Positions 57,643 to 64,000 of a DNA stretch of 64,000 bases are shown here, piece after piece. Position numbers and translations under genes: made by a program. The notes beneath the pieces were generated by a model that saw only the letters and a list, made by a program, of their open reading frames with translations, had not been told where the DNA came from and searched no databases. The first letter of the stretch is position 1. Each line of letters starts with the position of its first letter. Source of the DNA: Turicibacter bilis (GTDB taxonomy: Bacteria; Bacillota_I; Bacilli_A; MOL361; Turicibacteraceae); the NCBI RefSeq assembly GCF_024499055.1, contig NZ_CP071249.1, forward strand, positions 1,915,001 through 1,979,000, written 5' to 3'.

Positions 57643-60600
57643 GTGGCAGGGAAAATTGTTCAATATGGTAAAAAGAGACAACGTCGTAATTACTCAAGAA
57701 TTGATGTTGCACTCGAACTCCCTAACTTAATTGAAATTCAAACTGCTTCTTATCAGTGGTTCCTTGATGAAGGTATTCGTGAAATGTTCAAAGACATTTC
57801 TCCAATTGAAGACAATAACGGTAATTTAGCGCTTGAATTCGTTGGATATAGCTTAGGAGAACCAAAATATTCTGTTTTAGAAGCTAAAGAACGCGATGCT
57901 AACTATGCTGCCCCTTTACGTGTTAAGGTTCGTTTACACATTAAAGACGAAGAAACACACGCAATTAAGGAAGTGAAGGAAAGCGAAGTATACATGGGGG
58001 ACTTCCCTTTAATGACCCCAACAGGAACATTTGTTATCAATGGTTCTGAACGTGTAATCGTATCACAATTAGTCCGTTCATCAGGTGTTTACTACAATAA
58101 AGAGACTGATAAAAAGAGCGGTAAAGAAAAATATGCTGCACAAGTAATTCCTAACCGTGGTGCATGGTTAGAGTATGAACTTGATGCAAAAGACATTGTT
58201 TATGTTCGTGTCGATAGAACGCGTAAAATTCCAATTACAGTTTTATTACGTGCATTAGGACTTTCAACAAAAGAACAAATCATCGAAATGTTTGGTGAAA
58301 ATCAGTATATCTTAAATACGTTAGAAAAAGACCAAACTGTTAACTCTGATGAAGCATTAATGGAAATCTTCCAAAAACTTCGTCAAGGTGAGCATGCTAC
58401 GATCGATGGTGCTCGAACTTTATTCGTTTCTCGTTTCTTTGATCCTAAACGATACGACTTAGCTCATGTTGGACGTTATAAATTCAACAAAAAATTAAGT
58501 GCACAAGAACGTTTATTAAATCAAAAATTAGCTAGTGATATCTTTGATTCAGAGACAGGTGAAGTACTAGTAGAAGAAGGTACAGTAATTACTCGTCGTA
58601 TCTTTGAAGAAGTATTAGCTGATAAAATTGATCGTTTAAATATTAAAAAAGTCGAATTAGTGAATCCTTTAGAAGAAACACAAACTTATGTTCAAGAATT
58701 CGAAGTTTATTCACAACGAGTAAATGAAGGGGATCAAGTTGTAAAAATTATCGGAAATGTAGAAGATGAGTGTAAACACATTACTACTTCAGATATCTTT
58801 GCATCTGTAAGTTACTTCTTCAACTTATTAGATTCAGTAGGTTACTTAGATGATATCGATCACTTAGGAAACCGTCGTTTACGTCTAGTAGGTGAATTAT
58901 TACAAAACCAATTCCGTATCGGGTTATCTCGTATGGAGCGTGTTGTTAAAGAAAGAATGTCAATTCAAGAAAGTGAAGGAATCACACCATCAAGCTTAAT
59001 TAACATTCGTCCTGTAACAGCTGCAATTAAAGAGTTCTTCGGTAGCTCACAGTTATCACAGTTCATGGATCAAACTAACCCATTATCAGAGTTAACGCAC
59101 AAACGTCGTTTATCTGCTTTAGGGCCAGGTGGTTTAACACGTGAACGTGCTGGAATGGAAGTACGTGACGTTCACTACTCTCATTACGGTCGTATGTGTC
59201 CTATCGAAACGCCTGAGGGACCAAACATCGGGTTAATCAACTCTTTATCATCTTATGCAAAAGTTAACGAATTTGGATTCATTGAGACTCCATATCGTAA
59301 AGTTATCCCAGTTATTGATGAAGCAACTGGAGAAACAAAAATGCAAGTAACTGGGGAAATCCGTTATTTAACTGCTGACGAAGAAGATCGTTATGTAGTA
59401 GCACAAGCTGGATTAGATTTAGATGCAAATGATTGCTTACCTGAAAAAGTAATTGTTCGTCATCGTGGTGAAAACTTAATCGTTCCTGCTGAACGTGTTG
59501 ACTTCGTGGACGTATCACCAAAACAGATTGTATCTGTTGCCACAGCATGTATCCCGTTCTTAGAGCACGATGATGCCAACCGTGCATTAATGGGAGCCAA
59601 CATGCAACGTCAGGCCATTCCTTTATTAATTCCTGAAGCCCCATTCGTTGGTACAGGTATGGAATATGTAGCGGCAAAAGACTCAGGGCAAGCAGTAGTT
59701 GCTCACAACAGCGGAACAGTAGAATACGTTGATTCAAAACAAATCCGTGTTCGTCGTGATGCTGATGGAGGATTAGATCGTTATCCATTAATTAAGTTTG
59801 TTCGTTCAAACTCAAGTACTGTATTAAACCAACGTCCAATCGTTCGCCTAGGTGATCATATTAATGCTGGTGAAGTATTAGCAGATAGTTCATCAATGGA
59901 AAGCGGAGAATTAGCTTTAGGACGTAACGTCGTTGTAGCATTCATGACATGGAACGGATATAACTATGAGGATGCCATCATCATGAGTGAACGCTTAGTA
60001 AAAGATGATGTGTATACATCAATTCACATTGAAGAATATGAATTAGAAGCTCGTGACACTAAGTTAGGCCCAGAAGAAATTACACGTGATATCCCAGGTG
60101 TTGGGGAAGACGCTCTTAAAAACTTAGATGAGCGTGGAATTATCCGTATCGGTGCTGAAGTTAAAGAAGATGACATCTTAGTAGGTAAAGTAACTGCTAA
60201 AGGTCAGACTGAATTAACTGCAGAAGAACGTTTATTACATGCTATCTTCGGTGAGAAAGCACGTGAAGTTCGTGATACATCATTACGTGTACCACACGGT
60301 GGAGACGGAATTGTGCATGACGTTAAATACTTCTCTCGTCGTAACGGTGATGACTTATCACCAGGTGTAAACGAAGTAATTCGTATTTACATTGTTCAAA
60401 AACGTAAAATCTCTGAGGGAGATAAAATGGCCGGACGCCATGGTAATAAAGGGGTTATCTCTAAAATCTTACCTCAAGAAGATATGCCATATATGCCAGA
60501 TGGAACACCAGTGGATATCATGTTAAACCCATTAGGGGTACCATCACGTATGAACATCGGTCAGATCTTAGAAATTCACTTAGGTATGGCTGCTAAAAAA

Positions 60601-61173
60601 TTAGGAATTCACGTTGCAACTCCAGTATTCGATGGTGTTAAAACTGAAGACTTAGAAGCAATCATCGCAGAAGCTGGTATGGACCCAGATGCGAAGACTG
60701 TATTATATGATGGACGTACAGGTGAAAAATTCGATAACCGAATTTCAGTTGGGGTTATGTATATGATTAAACTTGCCCACATGGTTGATGACAAATTACA
60801 TGCCCGTTCAATTGGACCTTACTCATTAGTAACTCAACAGCCGCTTGGAGGTAAAGCTCAATTCGGTGGACAACGTTTCGGTGAGATGGAGGTATGGGCA
60901 CTTGAAGCATACGGTGCGGCATACACATTACAAGAAATCTTAACAGTTAAGTCAGATGATATCACAGGACGTGTTAAAACATACGAAGCTATCGTACGTG
61001 GAGAAAATGTTCCTGAACCAGGTATCCCTGAATCATTCCGAGTATTAGTTAAAGAGTTACAATCATTAGGTATGGATGTTAAAATCTTATCTGATGACAA
61101 AGATGAAATTGAAATCCGCGATCTTGAGAATGTAAAAACTCATCAAATCGTTGTTCCAGAAACAGTTGAATAA
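57643..61173 (+). CDS. rpoB: RNA polymerase beta subunit
   Basis: 1176 residues with all standard landmarks, including the rifampicin region ([31 protein letters not shown].. motif split here; near 59040-59150) and the C-terminal [25 protein letters not shown] 57643 is chosen, with GAGG 8 bases upstream; GTG 57634 overlaps that site. Wild-type-looking rifampicin pocket. Confidence 0.97.
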   Translation: MAGKIVQYGKKRQRRNYSRIDVALELPNLIEIQTASYQWFLDEGIREMFKDISPIEDNNGNLALEFVGYSLGEPKYSVLEAKERDANYAAPLRVKVRLHIKDEETHAIKEVKESEVYMGDFPLMTPTGTFVINGSERVIVSQLVRSSGVYYNKETDKKSGKEKYAAQVIPNRGAWLEYELDAKDIVYVRVDRTRKIPITVLLRALGLSTKEQIIEMFGENQYILNTLEKDQTVNSDEALMEIFQKLRQGEHATIDGARTLFVSRFFDPKRYDLAHVGRYKFNKKLSAQERLLNQKLASDIFDSETGEVLVEEGTVITRRIFEEVLADKIDRLNIKKVELVNPLEETQTYVQEFEVYSQRVNEGDQVVKIIGNVEDECKHITTSDIFASVSYFFNLLDSVGYLDDIDHLGNRRLRLVGELLQNQFRIGLSRMERVVKERMSIQESEGITPSSLINIRPVTAAIKEFFGSSQLSQFMDQTNPLSELTHKRRLSALGPGGLTRERAGMEVRDVHYSHYGRMCPIETPEGPNIGLINSLSSYAKVNEFGFIETPYRKVIPVIDEATGETKMQVTGEIRYLTADEEDRYVVAQAGLDLDANDCLPEKVIVRHRGENLIVPAERVDFVDVSPKQIVSVATACIPFLEHDDANRALMGANMQRQAIPLLIPEAPFVGTGMEYVAAKDSGQAVVAHNSGTVEYVDSKQIRVRRDADGGLDRYPLIKFVRSNSSTVLNQRPIVRLGDHINAGEVLADSSSMESGELALGRNVVVAFMTWNGYNYEDAIIMSERLVKDDVYTSIHIEEYELEARDTKLGPEEITRDIPGVGEDALKNLDERGIIRIGAEVKEDDILVGKVTAKGQTELTAEERLLHAIFGEKAREVRDTSLRVPHGGDGIVHDVKYFSRRNGDDLSPGVNEVIRIYIVQKRKISEGDKMAGRHGNKGVISKILPQEDMPYMPDGTPVDIMLNPLGVPSRMNIGQILEIHLGMAAKKLGIHVATPVFDGVKTEDLEAIIAEAGMDPDAKTVLYDGRTGEKFDNRISVGVMYMIKLAHMVDDKLHARSIGPYSLVTQQPLGGKAQFGGQRFGEMEVWALEAYGAAYTLQEILTVKSDDITGRVKTYEAIVRGENVPEPGIPESFRVLVKELQSLGMDVKILSDDKDEIEIRDLENVKTHQIVVPETVE

Positions 61174-61199
61174 TAATTAGACGCAAGGAGGGAATCGCC

Positions 61200-64000
61200 T
61201 TGGTAGATGTTAACAAGTTTAAGTATATGAAGATCGGTTTAGCATCTTCAGATACAATCCGTAAATGGTCTTATGGTGAAGTTAAAAAATCTGAGACAAT
61301 CAACTATCGTACATTAAAACCTGAAAAAGATGGATTATTCTGTGAGCGTATCTTCGGTCCACAAAAAGACTGTGAGTGTGCTTGTGGTAAATATAAACGT
61401 ATTCGCCACGAAGGGATCGTTTGTGATCGCTGTGGTGTAGAAGTAACAGTAGCAAAAGTTCGTCGTGAACGTATGGGTCACATCGAACTTGCTGCACCTG
61501 TTGCACATATTTGGTATGTAAAAGGTATTCCAAGCCGCATGGGACTATTATTAAATATGTCTCCTCGTGAGCTTGAAGAAGTTATCTACTTTGTAAACTA
61601 TGTTGTAATTGACCCAGGTAAAACTGATTTAATTAAACAAAAAGTATTAACTGAAAAAGAATATCGTGAAGCATATGAAAAATGGGGGAATGCATTCCAA
61701 GTAGGTATGGGTGCTGAAGCCATTAAAAAGTTATTAGAATCATTAGATTTAGATAAATTAGCGAAAGAATTACGTTCTGAATTAAAAATTGCACAAGGTC
61801 AAAAACGTGGGAAAGTTATCAAACGTTTAGAAGTTGTGGAATCATTCCGTAATTCAGGAAACCGTCCTGATTGGATGATCTTAGACGTATTACCGGTAAT
61901 TCCACCAGAATTACGTCCAATGGTTCAATTAGATGGTGGACGTTTTGCAACATCTGACTTAAATGACTTATATCGTCGTGTTATTAACCGTAATAACCGT
62001 TTAATTCGTTATTTAGAAATCGGTGCGCCTAATATTATCATTAACAATGAGAAACGTATGATTCAAGAAGCAGTAGATGCTTTAATTGATAATGGTCGTC
62101 GTGGACGTCCAGTTACCGGTCCAGGAAACCGTCCATTAAAATCACTTTCTCACATGTTAAAAGGTAAACAAGGTCGTTTCCGTCAAAACTTATTAGGTAA
62201 ACGTGTTGACTACTCTGGACGTTCTGTAATCGTAGTAGGACCAGACTTAAAGATGTATCAATGTGGATTACCAAAAGAAATGGCTCTTGAGTTATTCAAA
62301 CCATTCGTTATGAAAGAATTAGTAGAACGTGATTTAGCACAAAATATTAAGAGTGCTAAGAAAATGATTGAGCGCATGGATGATGCATTATGGGACGTTG
62401 TAGAAGACGTAATTCGTGAGCATCCAGTATTATTAAACCGTGCCCCAACATTACACCGTTTAGGTATCCAAGCGTTCGAACCTAAAATTGTAGAAGGACG
62501 CGCAATTCGTCTTCACCCTCTTGTAACGACAGCATTCAATGCCGACTTCGATGGTGACCAGATGGCGGTTCACGTTCCTTTATCTCAAGAAGCACAAGCT
62601 GAAGCTCGTTTATTAATGCTTGCTGCAAACAACATCTTAAACCCGAAAGATGGTAAACCAGTCGTTACTCCATCTCAGGATATGGTATTAGGAAACTACT
62701 ACTTAACGATGGAGGAAGCAGGAGCAATTGGTGAAGGTAATATCTATAAAGATACAAATGAATTAATGATGGCTTATGCAAACGGATATGTAACATTACA
62801 CTCTCGTATTGCATTAGATGCTAAAGCATTAAATAACATGACTTTCACTGAAGAGCAAAATAGCAAATATATCATCACAACTTTAGGAAAAGTTATCTTC
62901 AATGGTATTTTACCTAAAACATTCCCTTACTTAAATGAGCCAACAATGACGAACTTACAAGGTGCTACACCAACTAAGTACTTCGTTGAAAAGGGAACAG
63001 ATATTAAAGCACACTTAGCGGATGTTAAAATTGTTTCTCCATTCAAGAAAAAATTCTTAGGAGATATCATTTCTGAAGTATTCCGTATTTATAAAACAAC
63101 TGAAACATCACGTATGTTAGACCGCTTAAAAGACTTAGGATTTAAGTATTCTACTGTTGCCGGAATTTCTGTAGGGGTTGCTGACGTAGTCGTATCTTCT
63201 AAGAAAAAGGATTTATTAAAACAAGGTGACGATAAAGTTGCTCAAATCCAAGAGTTCTATAACCGTGGTTTATTAACTGATGATGAGCGTTATCGTTTAG
63301 TTATCGATGTTTGGGCGAAAGTAAAAGATGAAATTCAACACGTATTAATGAATGAGTTACCTGCTGATAACCACATTTACATGATGAGTGATTCAGGAGC
63401 CCGTGGTAATGCATCGAACTTTACGCAGTTAGCCGGTATGCGTGGATTAATGGCCAACCCATCTGGTAAAACAATTGAGTTACCAATCAAATCTTCATTC
63501 CGTGAAGGTTTAACAGTAACTGAGTTCTTCATCTCTACCCATGGTGCCCGTAAAGGATTAGCCGATACAGCCTTAAAAACAGCCGATTCAGGTTACTTAA
63601 CTCGTCGTTTAGTAGACGTAGCACAAGATGTAATCGTTCGTGAAGATGACTGTGGTACAGATAAAGGACAATATATCACTGAATTAAAACAACGTGGTCA
63701 AACAGTAGAAACATTATTTGATCGTATCGTTGGACGTTATACAGCAAAACCTATCTATCATCCGGTAACAAAAGAAAAGATTGCAGAACGCAATGTATAT
63801 ATTACAGATGAATTAGGTAAAGCTATCATCGATGCTGGTATTGAAGGAGTAGATATCCGTACTATTTACTCATGTAATGCTCAAAAAGGTGTATGTAAAA
63901 AATGTTATGGTCAAAACTTAGCAACTGGTAAAGAGGTTGAAGTTGGGGAAGCTGTTGGTATCATGGCTGCTCAATCAATCGGTGAGCCAGGTACTCAGTT
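61200..64000 (+). CDS. rpoC: RNA polymerase beta' subunit (partial, 5' part)
   Basis: Open to the window end, about 933 codons. Start TTG 61200 with AAGGAGGG 7 bases upstream. N-terminal zinc finger (Cys60, 62, 75, 78), the catalytic triad NADFDGDQM with Asp449, 451 and 453, and the bridge-helix/trigger-loop start ([10 protein letters not shown]) at the edge. It follows rpoB by 26 bases. Confidence 0.96.
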   Translation, partial: MVDVNKFKYMKIGLASSDTIRKWSYGEVKKSETINYRTLKPEKDGLFCERIFGPQKDCECACGKYKRIRHEGIVCDRCGVEVTVAKVRRERMGHIELAAPVAHIWYVKGIPSRMGLLLNMSPRELEEVIYFVNYVVIDPGKTDLIKQKVLTEKEYREAYEKWGNAFQVGMGAEAIKKLLESLDLDKLAKELRSELKIAQGQKRGKVIKRLEVVESFRNSGNRPDWMILDVLPVIPPELRPMVQLDGGRFATSDLNDLYRRVINRNNRLIRYLEIGAPNIIINNEKRMIQEAVDALIDNGRRGRPVTGPGNRPLKSLSHMLKGKQGRFRQNLLGKRVDYSGRSVIVVGPDLKMYQCGLPKEMALELFKPFVMKELVERDLAQNIKSAKKMIERMDDALWDVVEDVIREHPVLLNRAPTLHRLGIQAFEPKIVEGRAIRLHPLVTTAFNADFDGDQMAVHVPLSQEAQAEARLLMLAANNILNPKDGKPVVTPSQDMVLGNYYLTMEEAGAIGEGNIYKDTNELMMAYANGYVTLHSRIALDAKALNNMTFTEEQNSKYIITTLGKVIFNGILPKTFPYLNEPTMTNLQGATPTKYFVEKGTDIKAHLADVKIVSPFKKKFLGDIISEVFRIYKTTETSRMLDRLKDLGFKYSTVAGISVGVADVVVSSKKKDLLKQGDDKVAQIQEFYNRGLLTDDERYRLVIDVWAKVKDEIQHVLMNELPADNHIYMMSDSGARGNASNFTQLAGMRGLMANPSGKTIELPIKSSFREGLTVTEFFISTHGARKGLADTALKTADSGYLTRRLVDVAQDVIVREDDCGTDKGQYITELKQRGQTVETLFDRIVGRYTAKPIYHPVTKEKIAERNVYITDELGKAIIDAGIEGVDIRTIYSCNAQKGVCKKCYGQNLATGKEVEVGEAVGIMAAQSIGEPGTQ

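Noticed and set aside
59312-59788. 158-codon minus-strand frame inside rpoB
   Set aside because: Antisense shadow of rpoB with Leu/His-rich composition and no ribosome site.

Overview
This window is AT-rich chromosomal DNA of a low-GC Gram-positive bacterium (Bacillota). The evidence is strong Shine-Dalgarno sites (AGGAGG type), many extended -10 promoters of the form TGnTATAAT, U-tract terminators after almost every gene, frequent GTG and TTG starts, and Bacillus-type clusters (cysS-mrnC-rlmB-sigma-rpmG-secE-nusG-rplKAJL-rpoBC). Overall content and codon style would suit a gut Bacillota such as Turicibacter, but I cannot prove the genus from the sequence alone.

Layout. 0-0.6 kb: 3' end of a 23S rRNA gene, 5S rRNA and tRNA-Gly(UCC). 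0.8-13 kb: nucleotide synthesis genes (pyrG, purA, purB) interspersed with a decayed sensor-diguanylate cyclase, an FAD-dependent oxidoreductase, a membrane-anchored thioredoxin-like protein and a two-component system. 13-16 kb: rubrerythrin, two small membrane proteins and a dense cluster of predicted non-coding RNAs, then glyA. 17-20 kb: an IS110-family element sitting between a promoter and folD, then small genes. 20-30 kb: lysS, an intracellular GH13 enzyme, thpR plus a HEPN-CBS protein, a decayed LUD-domain gene, a TPR-like protein with a degenerate EAL domain, and an ECF sigma/anti-sigma pair. 30-41 kb: hflX, radA, envelope proteins, a Kef-type antiporter, a FUSC-family exporter, glpX, ispD and a PepSY lipoprotein. 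41.5-43.1 kb: a complete IS66-family element with an 8-bp target duplication. 43-51 kb: a PadR/HAAS operon running into ispF, then gltX, an MFS transporter, ridA, threonine ammonia-lyase and cysS. 51-64 kb: the RNA-processing, secretion, ribosomal protein and RNA polymerase cluster, ending inside rpoC.

The most unusual content is non-coding. Downstream of purA (about 7.9-8.47 kb) seven long stem-loops in tandem all present the hexaloop GRGGAA and end at a strong terminator. This looks like a multivalent RNA, formally similar to a CsrA/RsmA-type protein sponge. Between 14.2 and 15.5 kb three paralogous RNAs share a closing stem, core hairpins and a nearly identical terminator hairpin, interleaved with two small membrane-protein genes on the other strand. 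Further candidate RNAs lie after purB, before lysS and upstream of glpX. Cis-regulatory leaders are visible before pyrG, rplK, rplA and rplJ, and possibly before the oxidoreductase at 4.8 kb.

Two cyclic-di-GMP type genes both look eroded: the GGDEF gene is interrupted twice, and the EAL protein lacks canonical catalytic residues. The two insertion sequences, one LUD pseudogene and the broken GGDEF gene mark the accessory or decaying parts; the rest is conserved housekeeping.
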